Source of the DNA: Phaeodactylibacter xiamenensis
Lineage (GTDB): Bacteria > Bacteroidota > Bacteroidia > Chitinophagales > Saprospiraceae
Reading direction: 5' to 3'
NCBI RefSeq assembly: GCF_000759025.1
Contig: NZ_JPOS01000097.1
Span: 1 to 57,813, forward strand
DNA: 57,813 nucleotides
Numbering within the stretch: the first letter of the stretch is position 1; each line of letters begins with the position of its first letter. The translations under genes and the position numbers were made by a program. Under the pieces are notes generated by a model that was not told the origin of the DNA, searched no databases, and was given only the letters and a program-made list of their open reading frames with translations. Below, piece after piece: positions 27,964 through 37,391 of this stretch.

Positions 27964-28000
27964 AAAAAGCCATTTGCCCTACCAGGTAAGACAAATGGCT
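27964..28000 (-). terminator. Terminator of the rpsF-rpsR-rplI operon
   Basis: AGCCATTTG (27968-27976) pairs perfectly with CAAATGGCT (27992-28000). On the minus strand the stem is followed by a TTTTT run (27968-27964). It lies 74 bp beyond the rplI stop. Confidence 0.8.
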
Positions 28001-28073
28001 CTAAATGTAGATTGTTTCGGCTGGTGAACTGGGGATAGCCCCGGCGCACCGAACCAAGCACCTGAGGCGTAGC

Positions 28074-28523
28074 TTATTCTTCTACAACCTCGAAGTTTAC
28101 TTTGATATCCACTTCCGGGTGGAGTTTCAGCTCAGCGACATAAGCGCCGAGGGTTTTAATATCGTCTTCCGGCAGGATAACGCGGCGGCGGTCCACTTCG
28201 ATACCCATTTGGTCCTTCAGCGCAGCAGCCAGCTGTACGTTGGTTACGCTACCGAAGATTTTACCGCTTGTGCCAGCTTTAGCGCCGATTTTCAGCACTT
28301 TACCTTTCAGGTTATCCGCCATTTCGACGAACTCAGCCTTACGGGCTGCCAGTTCTTCTTCCTCTTTGCGCTTGATCTCATCGAGCTTAGCGCGGTTGGC
28401 GTCGTTGGCAACAAGGGCCAGTCCCTGAGGGATGAGGTAGTTGCGCGCATAACCCGGCTTAACGCTAACGAGCTCGTGCTTATCGCCTACCTTATCTATA
28501 TCTTTTAACAGAATGATATCCAT
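28074..28523 (-). CDS. rplI: 50S ribosomal protein L9
   Basis: The 149-aa protein starts MDIILLKDIDKVGDKHELVSVKPGYARNYLIPQGLA, the L9 N-terminal rRNA-binding signature. A long charged connecting helix (DEIKRKEEEELAARKAEFVEMAD) leads to the C-terminal domain (GKIFGSVTNVQLAAAL and so on). L9 bridges to neighbouring ribosomes and affects frame maintenance. It is the last gene of the rpsF-rpsR-rplI operon, 27 bp after rpsR. Confidence 0.98.
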   Translation of the reverse strand: MDIILLKDIDKVGDKHELVSVKPGYARNYLIPQGLALVANDANRAKLDEIKRKEEEELAARKAEFVEMADNLKGKVLKIGAKAGTSGKIFGSVTNVQLAAALKDQMGIEVDRRRVILPEDDIKTLGAYVAELKLHPEVDIKVNFEVVEE

Positions 28524-28550
28524 CTTTCAAAAATTTAGAGGGCCAAAAAA

Positions 28551-28817
28551 TTACTTCAGCAAGTCAGTCACGTAAGGCATCAGCGCCAGGTGACGGGCAC
28601 GCTTCACTGCAGTAGCCACTTTACGCTGGTACTTCAGGGAGTTGCCGGTGATGCGGCGAGGCAAAATCTTGCCCTGCTCGTTAACGAACTGAGTCAGGAA
28701 GTCTGCATCTTTGTAGTCGATGTACTTAATGCCAAACTTACGGAAGCGGCAGTACTTGTCGCGCTTCTGACCAATTTTAGGATTGCTGAGGAACTTAATA
28801 TCGTCTCTGGATGCCAT
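28551..28817 (-). CDS. rpsR: 30S ribosomal protein S18
   Basis: The 88-aa protein has the S18 motifs [27 protein letters not shown] and the basic helix [20 protein letters not shown]18 heterodimerises with S6 on the 30S platform. It is flanked by rpsF (39 bp upstream) and rplI (27 bp downstream). Confidence 0.98.
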   Translation of the reverse strand: MASRDDIKFLSNPKIGQKRDKYCRFRKFGIKYIDYKDADFLTQFVNEQGKILPRRITGNSLKYQRKVATAVKRARHLALMPYVTDLLK

Positions 28818-28856
28818 GATCTTTCAACTTTAGAATTAAACAAATGGGGTGGACGA

Positions 28857-29333
28857 CTATTCTTCTTCTTCGCTTTTAGCAGCAGCTTCCTCTTTCTTAG
28901 GAGCCGGCTTGCGCTTCTCGTCCTTCTTGCGATTGTCGCGGCGGCTGTCCTTGCGGTCGTCGCTCTTCTTCGCTTTTTTCTTTACTTTGCCGATCTTTCC
29001 GGCACGCTTGTCTGCATTGTACTTCACACCGTATTTGTCGAGTGCGGCAGTGAGGAAACGCATGATGCGCTCGTCGCGGCGCAGCGCCAGTTCCATCACG
29101 TCAATCAGTTCGCCGTTAGGCGCTTCGAATTCAATGCAGTAGTAAATCCCGGAGGTTCGGCGGTTAATTGGATAAGCCAATTGGCGCAACCCCATTTCGT
29201 CCACATGTACGATCTGGCAACCCTCATTTTTGAGGTGATCGACATATGTCTGAGCTGTCGCTTCGATTTCCTCCCTCGACAGCACCGGGTCTACGATGAA
29301 AGTTACTTCGTAATTTTTCATTGGATCAGACAT
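28857..29333 (-). CDS. rpsF: 30S ribosomal protein S6 with charged C-terminal extension
   Basis: The S6 domain (residues ~5-105) contains YEVTFIVDPVLSREE and RRTSGIYYCIEFEAPNG followed by LALRRDERIMRFL. The remaining ~50 residues are a Lys/Arg/Asp/Glu tail ending in acidic residues, longer than E. coli S6 and typical of several Bacteroidota. Two starts are possible: ATG at 29333 (MSDP...) and ATG four codons later (MKNYEVTF), the usual family start. S6 pairs with S18, encoded next. The operon has its own consensus promoter and a leader of about 110 nt with a hairpin. Confidence 0.96.
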   Translation of the reverse strand: MSDPMKNYEVTFIVDPVLSREEIEATAQTYVDHLKNEGCQIVHVDEMGLRQLAYPINRRTSGIYYCIEFEAPNGELIDVMELALRRDERIMRFLTAALDKYGVKYNADKRAGKIGKVKKKAKKSDDRKDSRRDNRKKDEKRKPAPKKEEAAAKSEEEE

Positions 29334-29348
29334 ATTAATAATATAATC

Positions 29349-29373
29349 AAAAAACTCCGGCGCTTCTGCCGAA
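29349..29373 (-). promoter_or_regulatory. Leader hairpin of the rpsF operon (attenuator-like)
   Basis: Between the promoter and rpsF, the minus strand has TTCGGC (29373-29368) pairing with GCCGGA (29361-29356), followed by TTTTTT (29354-29349). This looks like an intrinsic terminator inside the leader. Bacterial rpsF leaders are known to carry an S6:S18-binding RNA motif. Whether this is one, or the terminator of the upstream gene placed unusually far downstream, cannot be told from sequence alone. Confidence 0.5.
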
Positions 29374-29451
29374 GGTTACTTTACAGCCAAAATGCTGATG
29401 AATGCTGTATTGGAAGCCAAAACTGCTTACACCATTGTCTTTTAGCGGGTG

Positions 29452-29481
29452 CAAAGATAAGAAAGGTTTTGAATTTTACAA
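29452..29481 (-). promoter_or_regulatory. Promoter of the rpsF-rpsR-rplI operon (TTG-N19-TATCTTTG)
   Basis: On the minus strand TTG (29481-29479) and TATCTTTG (29459-29452) are separated by exactly 19 bp, a perfect Bacteroidota promoter. It lies just beyond the stop of the T9SS gene 29490-32090, so the ribosomal operon is transcribed independently. Confidence 0.8.
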
Positions 29482-29489
29482 TGTATTTC

Positions 29490-32090
29490 CTAATCCGCAA
29501 TAATAACCTTTTGCATCTGCCGGTACTCCCGGTACTGAATCATCAGCAAATAGGCACCATTGGGTGCTCCCAGATCCAAAGCCTGCTGAACTTCCTGCCC
29601 TTCCCAAGCCCTGACTTGCGCCCCCAGAGCATTGTACAAGACAAGCTGCACGGCCCCGACATCCCATGTCCCAGGCAACTCAACCCAAAGCTGCCCCGTA
29701 CCAGGGTTGGGCCATACCGACACCTTTTGCAGGCCCACCTCACGCAGGCTCGTCGTCATCGGGACCGTCACTGAAAGAGTATCCGAACAGTCATTACCAT
29801 CCGTCACCGTTACCGTATAGTTGCCAGCCAACAGTCCGGTCTGCACCAGCCCCACGCCTCCATTACTCCAGCTTACACTGAATGGTGGCTGCCCCTGAAG
29901 GACGTCCAGTACTGCCGCGCCATTCCCACTACCGTTGTCCGGCAGGGTATCCACGATAAATAGTTCAGGGTTAGGAAAAACCGCCAAGTCAAGTACCCGA
30001 ATACTGTCACAGCCCTGAGCATTGGTGTAAACCAACTGATACTGCCCGGGCTCACTTAGCATCATACCCTCCCAGGTGTAGGTCTCGCCATCGCAGATTT
30101 CCGCCGTTTCTGTAGCTAAATCATTTGGAAAAACCGTTAGCGCTAAATTTACGATGGAATCACACCCGGCAGCTCCATTTAACACGACTTCGTAGGTTCC
30201 TGTAGCATCAAAATCCATGTCGCCCACCATGACTGTTTCCCCTTCGCATACTGATAACTCAAGGTTGGTTTCAGCAGCAGGTGCTTCTGTAAGAATGAGC
30301 GTGACGGTGCTGTCGCAGCCATCTGTAGCGGTAAAATCACGTATGTAGGTGCCGGGATTGGTCAATATTTGTTCATTCCATACATAAAATCCGCCTTCAC
30401 AAAAGGAAGCCTCAAATGACACATTATAGCTCTGAAGCGCCTGCACGCTCAAAAAAATCATCTGAGGGCAACCATCAGCATTGAGGATTTGTGTAAAATA
30501 ATCTCCAGAGCCATCCACTTCTATATTTTCGTACATAAATGGAAAACCTGAAGCACATACCATAGTATCTAATGTAATGGGTTCCGTGATAGAATACTCA
30601 ATTTGCACCAAAATCAGGGAATCACAACCGTTGACGGCAGCGCCGGGGAGCACCTCAGTTCCAACAGGGTTGAACTCATCGTAAAAGTTGCCGTTGACCT
30701 CCAGAAATTCACCAGAACAAAGCAGGGTATCCAGCAATAGGGTACCATTTTCCTGTACTTCCACCGCAACCATATCTGAATCGGTGCAGCCAAACGCATT
30801 TACCACTGTGAGGCTGTAGATTCCTGTAGTAGCGACCTCCAGCTCAGCATTCCCGCTCCCATCGCTCCATGCATAACTCACCACATCATCCGGGCCGGCC
30901 AGCAGCAAAGTTTCACCTTCGCACAGGGCAACGTCACTGCCCAGATTGACTTCAGGGGCAGGAAGAACCTGTAACAAAAGAGAATCCTTAGCGACACACC
31001 CATCTTCTTCCACACTTAATACATACCAGTTGTCGCCGGCGCTTGCAGGCAGCAGACTGACTGACGAGCCTGTGCCAATAATGCCGTTTGGGCCTTCCCA
31101 TAGATACGTTGGGTTTCCAGGAATTGCTTCTGCATTAAGCTGTACAGTCTCCCCGGTACACACCGAGACAGGACCTGATGCAGCCGCCTTTATCCACCGG
31201 AACGCGACTACGGTACCTCCGCTACCCGCAAGATAGCCCGACCGGGTGCCGGTGAGCGCCACCGCCGACCAGTCCACGCCCGGGATCAGCTCAAGGTTAT
31301 CCCAGGATTGGCCACCATCCGTACTAGCAGCCACCAGCCCATCCTGCCCGGCTCCAACAACAGCACCGCTGCCATCAGCCGCCAGCGCATGAAAGCGCCG
31401 ACCGTCCAGCCATTCCCAGCTAAGGCCGGCATTATCTGAGTAGTAAGTACCGCCCGCTCCAGACAGCCACACTTCATTGCCCTGAATTTCCAGGGCGTAG
31501 TGGTCTCCGGTGCCTGTACCGCCTAAGCTGTTCCAGGTTTGACCGCCATTAGTGCTTCGAAGCAACACGCCACCCTCACCCGCAGCCAGAACGGTCTGCG
31601 CATTCACCCATCTGACAACGTTCAGGTTGTTAGGCGTACCGGCATCTACCCAGGTCCAGGCGGTACCGCCGTTTATAGTGCGAAGCAGTGTGCCGCAATC
31701 TCCTGCCACAAGCCCTAAATTACTGAAGGCAAAATCGACGCTGTTCAGGTCCGCACCGACAGGGCTGAACTGCTGCTGCCAGGACAAGCCTCCATCAGTA
31801 GTTCTTCGGATGACACCACTCTCGCCTACAACCCAGCCCATAGCCTGCCCCAGGAAGGTAAGCCCCCGAAGGTTTACATGGGTACGGAGATCAGCCAGGG
31901 CCCAGGATTGACCGCCGTTCGTGGTTTGCAGTACCTGCCCCGATTCGCCTGTCAGCCAACCCTGCTCAGCAGACAGAAAATGAGCCGCTGACCAATCTGC
32001 CGAGACCGGTGTGGTGAGCTCCTCCAGGCATTGCGCATGAATCGTAGCAGTAAAAAACAAGCTAAAAATAAGTGCATAAATCGTTTTCAT
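29490..32090 (-). CDS. T9SS cargo protein with YCF48-like BNR repeats and cysteine-rich Ig-like repeats
   Basis: The 866-aa product has a signal peptide ending near IHAQ. Residues ~25-300 are YCF48/BNR propeller repeats (GWLTGESGQVLQTTNGGQSW and several similar units). Residues ~300-450 contain Ig-like/PKD-like domains with pairs of cysteines. About 300 residues of repeats follow with the pattern 'C-G-ET...G-CDS', common in surface proteins of Saprospiria. The final ~80 residues (VSVWPNPGTGQLWVEL to VIIAD) are a T9SS type A sorting domain. It is second in an operon with the FGE-like gene (10-bp gap). It is probably surface-exposed; its ligand is unknown. Confidence 0.87.
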   Translation of the reverse strand: MKTIYALIFSLFFTATIHAQCLEELTTPVSADWSAAHFLSAEQGWLTGESGQVLQTTNGGQSWALADLRTHVNLRGLTFLGQAMGWVVGESGVIRRTTDGGLSWQQQFSPVGADLNSVDFAFSNLGLVAGDCGTLLRTINGGTAWTWVDAGTPNNLNVVRWVNAQTVLAAGEGGVLLRSTNGGQTWNSLGGTGTGDHYALEIQGNEVWLSGAGGTYYSDNAGLSWEWLDGRRFHALAADGSGAVVGAGQDGLVAASTDGGQSWDNLELIPGVDWSAVALTGTRSGYLAGSGGTVVAFRWIKAAASGPVSVCTGETVQLNAEAIPGNPTYLWEGPNGIIGTGSSVSLLPASAGDNWYVLSVEEDGCVAKDSLLLQVLPAPEVNLGSDVALCEGETLLLAGPDDVVSYAWSDGSGNAELEVATTGIYSLTVVNAFGCTDSDMVAVEVQENGTLLLDTLLCSGEFLEVNGNFYDEFNPVGTEVLPGAAVNGCDSLILVQIEYSITEPITLDTMVCASGFPFMYENIEVDGSGDYFTQILNADGCPQMIFLSVQALQSYNVSFEASFCEGGFYVWNEQILTNPGTYIRDFTATDGCDSTVTLILTEAPAAETNLELSVCEGETVMVGDMDFDATGTYEVVLNGAAGCDSIVNLALTVFPNDLATETAEICDGETYTWEGMMLSEPGQYQLVYTNAQGCDSIRVLDLAVFPNPELFIVDTLPDNGSGNGAAVLDVLQGQPPFSVSWSNGGVGLVQTGLLAGNYTVTVTDGNDCSDTLSVTVPMTTSLREVGLQKVSVWPNPGTGQLWVELPGTWDVGAVQLVLYNALGAQVRAWEGQEVQQALDLGAPNGAYLLMIQYREYRQMQKVIIAD

Positions 32091-32100
32091 AGGAAGTTGG

Positions 32101-33681
32101 TTATTTTGAACGCGCTACACGAAAGGCAAAAGTCGTCCGGCGTGCACCGGGCAGAAAATTCAAACGATTGGCTACACGGGAGCCATCTGCGGTGGTATTC
32201 CAGGACCCGCCCCGTATGGTACGTAGTGTCAGACCAGCTGGCCCCAGCGGATTATCAACCGGGCTGACATCATAGTAATCAGAATCATACCAGTCCCAGC
32301 ACCATTCATAAATATTGCCTGTCATATCATACAACCCCAACTCATTAGGTGCGCGGGTACCTACGGGTTGGCTGTTAACATTACTATTGCCGCTGTGCCA
32401 GGCCACGGCATCAAGGTCATTGCTGCCGGCATAAACAGTGACCAGCCCTGCTGCTCCGCCCCTGGCGGCATATTCCCACTCTGCTTCGGTGGGGAAGCGA
32501 TATCCATCAGCCTCCGTATCCCAGTAAATGTCCACATAGGCCAGCTGGTCCCCTACCAGAGAATCAAACACTTCTGTGAATGCCGCATCAAAGTAATAAG
32601 CCGGTGTCCGCCCTTCCGTGAGGCTCAGCCGGTTGCAGTAGGTGGCCGCATCATACCAGCTCACACGGTAAGTGGGATAGTCAGGGCCTGCCCCTCTGTT
32701 GTATAAAGGCGTATATTCTGGTATCAGAGCCGCCCATTCGGCCTGCGTGACCTCATAGCGGGAGAGCAGGAAGTCGTCTACGCTAACCGTGTGGGGCGGA
32801 TATTCATCGTTTTGGCAGTCCGGTTCCTGTTCAGCAGTACAGCCCATGGTGAAGGCCCCACCGGGCACCGTGACCATCCGGCCGGTAGTGCGGGCCACTC
32901 TAAACCCAATGGTACTGCTTTGATCGCCGGGTTCTGCAAATGCCCGGCTGCTCACTGATACACCGGCAGATTGCTGAAAATGCCCTCCCCGGACAATCCG
33001 GTCCGTACCGGTTGCTACTCCGCGCGGGTCGCAAAGTGGAAAGTTGGGATAATCGCCATACAGATCCCAGACCCATTCGGCCACATTCCCACTCATATCG
33101 TACAAACCAAGTCCATTTGGTGCTTTGGTGGCTGACGGCTGTGTGGCAGCCCCCGCCACCGCAACCTCCGTCCAGTTATCACTTCCGGCATAACGAAAAT
33201 CATTATCTATATTCCCACCCCGGGCAGCGTACTCCCACTCGGCTTCGGTAGGCAGGCGATAGCCATCTGACTCGGTATCCCAGTATACAGTACCTGCTGT
33301 ACTGAAAAAGGGCTCTGACAGCTCAGGGTCGCTATAGTAGGCCGGCGCCACCCCCTGCTGCTGGCTTAGGACATTACAAAACACGATAGCCGCATACCAG
33401 CTCACCCGCTCTACCGGGCAATCGCTGCAGCCAATATTCAAGGAAGGATTATTGCCAATAACCGCCAGGTATTCCGCCTGTGTCACCTCATGCGTACCTA
33501 TCGCAAATGCGCCTAAAGTCACTGAATGAGCAGGTAGATCTGACGATGTACAGGGTTGCTGCCCGATCGTACAGCCCCGTTGGTAAATGCCGCTGTCAAT
33601 CAGGGTAACAGAAAGGTTTTGCGACCAGGCTACGGTAAAGGAAAAACATAAAAGCAGGACGTGAATGTGTTGGTGGTTCAT
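32101..33681 (-). CDS. Exported protein with two formylglycine-generating-enzyme (SUMF1) domains
   Basis: The 526-aa protein has an N-terminal signal peptide (cleaved near AWSQ) and two tandem SUMF1/FGE-type domains (residues ~25-265 and ~270-526). Each has THEVTQAEYL or RYEVTQAEWA, a VSWYDAATYCN-like block, LPTEAEWEYAARGG or FPTEAEWEYAARGG, LYDMSGNVAEW or LYDMTGNIYEW, and an RGG(H/S) block with FRVAR at its end. Catalytic cysteines of true sulfatase-maturing enzymes are not obvious, so the role may be structural or in another modification. It is first in the operon with the T9SS protein. Confidence 0.88.
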   Translation of the reverse strand: MNHQHIHVLLLCFSFTVAWSQNLSVTLIDSGIYQRGCTIGQQPCTSSDLPAHSVTLGAFAIGTHEVTQAEYLAVIGNNPSLNIGCSDCPVERVSWYAAIVFCNVLSQQQGVAPAYYSDPELSEPFFSTAGTVYWDTESDGYRLPTEAEWEYAARGGNIDNDFRYAGSDNWTEVAVAGAATQPSATKAPNGLGLYDMSGNVAEWVWDLYGDYPNFPLCDPRGVATGTDRIVRGGHFQQSAGVSVSSRAFAEPGDQSSTIGFRVARTTGRMVTVPGGAFTMGCTAEQEPDCQNDEYPPHTVSVDDFLLSRYEVTQAEWAALIPEYTPLYNRGAGPDYPTYRVSWYDAATYCNRLSLTEGRTPAYYFDAAFTEVFDSLVGDQLAYVDIYWDTEADGYRFPTEAEWEYAARGGAAGLVTVYAGSNDLDAVAWHSGNSNVNSQPVGTRAPNELGLYDMTGNIYEWCWDWYDSDYYDVSPVDNPLGPAGLTLRTIRGGSWNTTADGSRVANRLNFLPGARRTTFAFRVARSK

Positions 33682-33707
33682 ATTTGTTTAGTTTGACGGA
33701 TTACCTG

Positions 33708-33715
33708 CAAAGTTA
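33708..33715 (-). promoter_or_regulatory. -7 promoter element of the FGE-like/T9SS operon (TAACTTTG)
   Basis: TAACTTTG on the minus strand (33715-33708) matches TAnnTTTG exactly and lies 26 bp before the ATG at 33681. It is in the divergent region shared with the pyruvate carboxylase gene, which has the near-consensus TAAATTTTG at 33776-33784. Confidence 0.6.
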
Positions 33716-33850
33716 CAAGGCAATTGCTTTTTCTCCCCCCTCAGGCTTCGGATTTCCACTCCGCAATCTGAAAACTAAATTTTGCCGTCCTACCGGCAAT
33801 TACTATCTTCCGGGCGGCCCTACCCTCACTTTCAATCAACAGCGAAAACA

Positions 33851-36800
33851 ATGATTCCAGAACGCAAGCGATTTAAAAAGCTCATGGTAGCCAACCGCGG
33901 AGAGATTGCTATCCGCGTCTTGCGCGCCGCATCCGAGCTCAATTTACGGACCGTTGCCATTTATACGTACGAAGACCGCTATTCGTTGCACAGATATAAG
34001 GCAGATGAGGCTTATCAGGTGGGCGAAGATAATGATCCGCTCAAACCTTATCTGAATATTGAAGAAATAATCCGGGTAGCTAAGCTGAATGAAGTTGATG
34101 CCATCCACCCTGGTTATGGTTTCCTCTCTGAGAATGTCACCTTCGCCCGGCGCTGCCGCGAAGAAGGCATCGAATTTGTGGGGCCATCGCCGGAAAGCAT
34201 GGAGCAACTGGGCGACAAAGTGGCTGCCAAAAAGCTGGCCCGGCAGCAGAATGTCCCTCTTATCGAAGACAGTCAGGAGCCGCTGAACAGTGCCGAAATC
34301 GCACTGAAGGAGGCTAAAAGAATCGGGTTCCCGGTAATGCTAAAGGCAGCATCCGGGGGCGGTGGCCGGGGCATGCGCGTGGTACGCAAGGAAGAAGACC
34401 TCGCCAATGCCTTTCAGGAGGCCCGGCGGGAAGCAGGCAATGCCTTTGGCGATGATACAGTATTCATAGAAAAGTTCATTGATCAGCCTAAGCACATCGA
34501 AGTACAGCTGCTGGGTGACAAACATGGCAACCTGGTCCACCTATTCGAAAGAGACTGCTCTGTACAGCGCCGCTTTCAGAAGGTAGTGGAGATCGCCCCC
34601 TGCCCTTCCATCAATGAAGTCACCAAGCAAAAGCTATACGACTACGCTATCCGGTTGGGCAAAGCGGTCAACTACAGTAATGCAGGCACGGTGGAATTCC
34701 TGGTCGATAAAGACGAAAACGTATACTTTATAGAGGTCAACCCCAGAATACAGGTAGAGCACACCATCACGGAGGAGGTAACGGGCGTCGATATTGTCCG
34801 CTCCCAAATCCTCATTGCGGCGGGCTATGAGCTGAGCCACCGGTCTATCTACATCCGCAATCAGGAAGATGTGGAGTGCAGTGGTTACGCTATTCAGTGC
34901 CGGGTGACCACCGAAGACCCGGCCAACAACTTCAAGCCCGATTACGGTACCCTGATTGCTTACCGCTCCGCGTCTGGCATGGGCATACGCCTGGATGCCG
35001 GCTCTGCTTTCCCGGGCGCAAAAATTTCGCCTTACTTTGACTCCATGCTGGTGAAGGTAACTGCCTGGGGCCGGACGATGAAAGGGGCTTCTCAGCGTCT
35101 TCACCGGGCGCTGCGGGAGTTCCGGGTACGGGGCGTGAGTACCAATATTGGTTTCCTGCTCAACCTGCTTCGGGACCAAACCTTTCAGCAGGGGCTTGCC
35201 ACCGTCAACTTCATACAAGACCACCCCGAGCTCATGGCGATGCCCAACTGGCGGGACCGTGGCACCAAGCTCCTCCGCTACCTGGCAGAAGTCATCGTCA
35301 ATGACAATCCGGATGTGAAATACAAGGACGAAAGCAAAATTTTTATCGACCCGGTCGTGCCCGCTTATGACCCTAAAGCCCCGGTACCCGATGGCACCCG
35401 GCAAAAACTGCAGCAGCTTGGCGCGGAGGGCTTCGCGCAGTGGCTCAAGGAACAAAATGCCGTTCAGTATACGGATACCACCTTCCGGGATGCCCACCAA
35501 TCCCTGCTAGCTACCCGCATGCGCACCTACGACATGGAAAAGGTCGCCCGCAGCTTCGCCCTGCGCCACAGCGATGATGTCTTCTCTATGGAAGTCTGGG
35601 GCGGCGCCACTTTCGATGTTTCCATGCGCTTCCTCAAGGAATGCCCCTGGAAGCGCCTGCAGTTCCTGCGGGAAGCAATTCCAAATATCTGCTTCCAAAT
35701 GCTGCTGCGGGGCTCTAACGCGGTAGGTTATACTGCCTATCCGGACAACCTCATCATCAAGTTCATAGAGGAAGCCGCTGAGGCAGGCATTGACATTTTC
35801 CGCATCTTCGACTCCCTCAACTGGGTGGAAGCGATGAAGGTCAGTATCAAGACCGTTCGGGAACGTACCGACAGCATCGCGGAGGCCTGCCTTTGCTACA
35901 CTGGCGATATCACCGACCCCACCCGGACCAAGTATACCCTACAGTATTACCTTGACCTGGCCAAACAGCTGGAGGATCAGGGGGCACACATTATCGCCAT
36001 CAAGGATATGGCTGGCTTGCTGAAGCCACTGGCTGCGGAAGAACTCATTGGGGCGCTAAAGGACACCGTCCACACCCCCATACATTTGCATACGCACGAC
36101 ACCGCCTCCATACAGGCAAGCACTTACATGACCGCCGTAGAAGCTGGCGTGGACGTGATAGACGTGGCCATCAGCTCCATGTCTGGCCTGACCTCTCAGC
36201 CCAACTTCAATGCGGTAGCCGCAGCCATGAAAGGGCATGAGCGGGAGCACCCGATCAACCTGCACTCGCTGAACGAATTCTCCGCCTACTGGGAAGCCGT
36301 GCGCCGCTATTACTATCCGTTTGAGACCGAACTGCGCTCCGGCACTGCTGAAGTCTACGAGCACGAAATCCCCGGCGGGCAGTATTCCAACCTCCGGCCA
36401 CAGGCGCGGGCACTCGGGCTGGAGGAAAAATTCGAGACCATCAAAAAGAACTACCGCGTAGCCAATGACCTATTCGGAGATATCGTTAAGGTAACCCCTT
36501 CTTCCAAAGTGGTGGGCGACATGGCGATGTTCATGACCTCCAATAACCTGACTCGTGAGGACATCCTTCAAAAGGGGCATACGCTTTCCTTCCCTGATAG
36601 CGTCAAGGCCCTCATGCGGGGCGACCTGGGCCAAACGCCGGGCGGCTTCCCCAAGGACATCCAAAAAATTGTCCTCAAAGATGAGCAGCCCTATACCGAG
36701 CGGCCCAACGCCCACCTGGAGCCGGTTGACTTTGACACGGAATATGCCGAATTCAAATCCCGCTTTGGTGAATACCTGGACATGCGTAACTTTTTGTCCT

Positions 36801-37303
36801 ATAAGCTGTACCCCAAGGTGTATGAGGAATACCGCGAGCATTACGATAACTATGCACTGGTCAGAGCCCTCCCCACGCCGGCCTTCTTCTTCGGCCTGAA
36901 GCCTAATGAAGAAATCATTGTCGCGCTTGATGCGGGCAAAAGCCTGCTGATCAAGTACATCAATATGTCTGAACCGGACGCACAGGGCGTGCGCCTGGTG
37001 TTTTTCCAACTCAACGGGCAGACCCGCTCCGTACCGGTGCGCGACCGCAAGGTACAGTCGGAAGTAGTTGTGCACCGCAAAGCGGAAAACGATAAACAGG
37101 TGGGCGCCCCGCTACAGGGTAATCTTTCGAAAATACTGGTCGAGGAAGGGCAGGAAGTAAAAGCCAACAGCCCGCTCTTCACCATCGAGGCTATGAAAAT
37201 GGAGTCTACGGTTACTTCTCCCATAGCTGGTACGGTCAAAAAGATTTTCCTGACCGAAAAAACGCTGGTGGAACAGGATGACCTGGTGATTGAGCTTTCT
37301 TAA
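33851..37303 (+). CDS. pyc: Pyruvate carboxylase
   Basis: The ATG at 33851 gives a 1150-aa protein beginning MIPERKRFKKLMVANRGEIAIRVLRA, the standard biotin carboxylase start. An earlier in-frame ATG would lie on the likely promoter. Domains in order are biotin carboxylase (residues ~10-460, with KAASGGGGRGMRVV and EVNPRIQVEHTITEEVTG), carboxyltransferase (DTTFRDAHQSLLATRMRT, HTHDTASIQASTYM), the allosteric/PYC domain, and a C-terminal biotinyl domain with EAMKMES (biotinylated Lys1116). It carboxylates pyruvate to oxaloacetate using bicarbonate and ATP, replenishing the TCA cycle. Confidence 0.97.
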   Translation: MIPERKRFKKLMVANRGEIAIRVLRAASELNLRTVAIYTYEDRYSLHRYKADEAYQVGEDNDPLKPYLNIEEIIRVAKLNEVDAIHPGYGFLSENVTFARRCREEGIEFVGPSPESMEQLGDKVAAKKLARQQNVPLIEDSQEPLNSAEIALKEAKRIGFPVMLKAASGGGGRGMRVVRKEEDLANAFQEARREAGNAFGDDTVFIEKFIDQPKHIEVQLLGDKHGNLVHLFERDCSVQRRFQKVVEIAPCPSINEVTKQKLYDYAIRLGKAVNYSNAGTVEFLVDKDENVYFIEVNPRIQVEHTITEEVTGVDIVRSQILIAAGYELSHRSIYIRNQEDVECSGYAIQCRVTTEDPANNFKPDYGTLIAYRSASGMGIRLDAGSAFPGAKISPYFDSMLVKVTAWGRTMKGASQRLHRALREFRVRGVSTNIGFLLNLLRDQTFQQGLATVNFIQDHPELMAMPNWRDRGTKLLRYLAEVIVNDNPDVKYKDESKIFIDPVVPAYDPKAPVPDGTRQKLQQLGAEGFAQWLKEQNAVQYTDTTFRDAHQSLLATRMRTYDMEKVARSFALRHSDDVFSMEVWGGATFDVSMRFLKECPWKRLQFLREAIPNICFQMLLRGSNAVGYTAYPDNLIIKFIEEAAEAGIDIFRIFDSLNWVEAMKVSIKTVRERTDSIAEACLCYTGDITDPTRTKYTLQYYLDLAKQLEDQGAHIIAIKDMAGLLKPLAAEELIGALKDTVHTPIHLHTHDTASIQASTYMTAVEAGVDVIDVAISSMSGLTSQPNFNAVAAAMKGHEREHPINLHSLNEFSAYWEAVRRYYYPFETELRSGTAEVYEHEIPGGQYSNLRPQARALGLEEKFETIKKNYRVANDLFGDIVKVTPSSKVVGDMAMFMTSNNLTREDILQKGHTLSFPDSVKALMRGDLGQTPGGFPKDIQKIVLKDEQPYTERPNAHLEPVDFDTEYAEFKSRFGEYLDMRNFLSYKLYPKVYEEYREHYDNYALVRALPTPAFFFGLKPNEEIIVALDAGKSLLIKYINMSEPDAQGVRLVFFQLNGQTRSVPVRDRKVQSEVVVHRKAENDKQVGAPLQGNLSKILVEEGQEVKANSPLFTIEAMKMESTVTSPIAGTVKKIFLTEKTLVEQDDLVIELS

Positions 37304-37316
37304 GATCGCCTGCTGC

Positions 37317-37361
37317 AAAAAAAAGCCGGGAGTGCAGCGATGTTGCTGACTCCCGGTTTTT
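37317..37361. terminator. Bidirectional terminator between pyc and the EF-G gene
   Basis: CCGGGAGT (37326-37333) pairs with ACTCCCGG (37349-37356), with an inner CAGC/GCTG extension. The stem is preceded by eight A residues (37317-37324) and followed by TTTTT (37357-37361), so it can end transcription from both convergent genes. Confidence 0.9.
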
Positions 37362-37391
37362 CATACACCATTAGTTTGAAAATAAGAGAAG

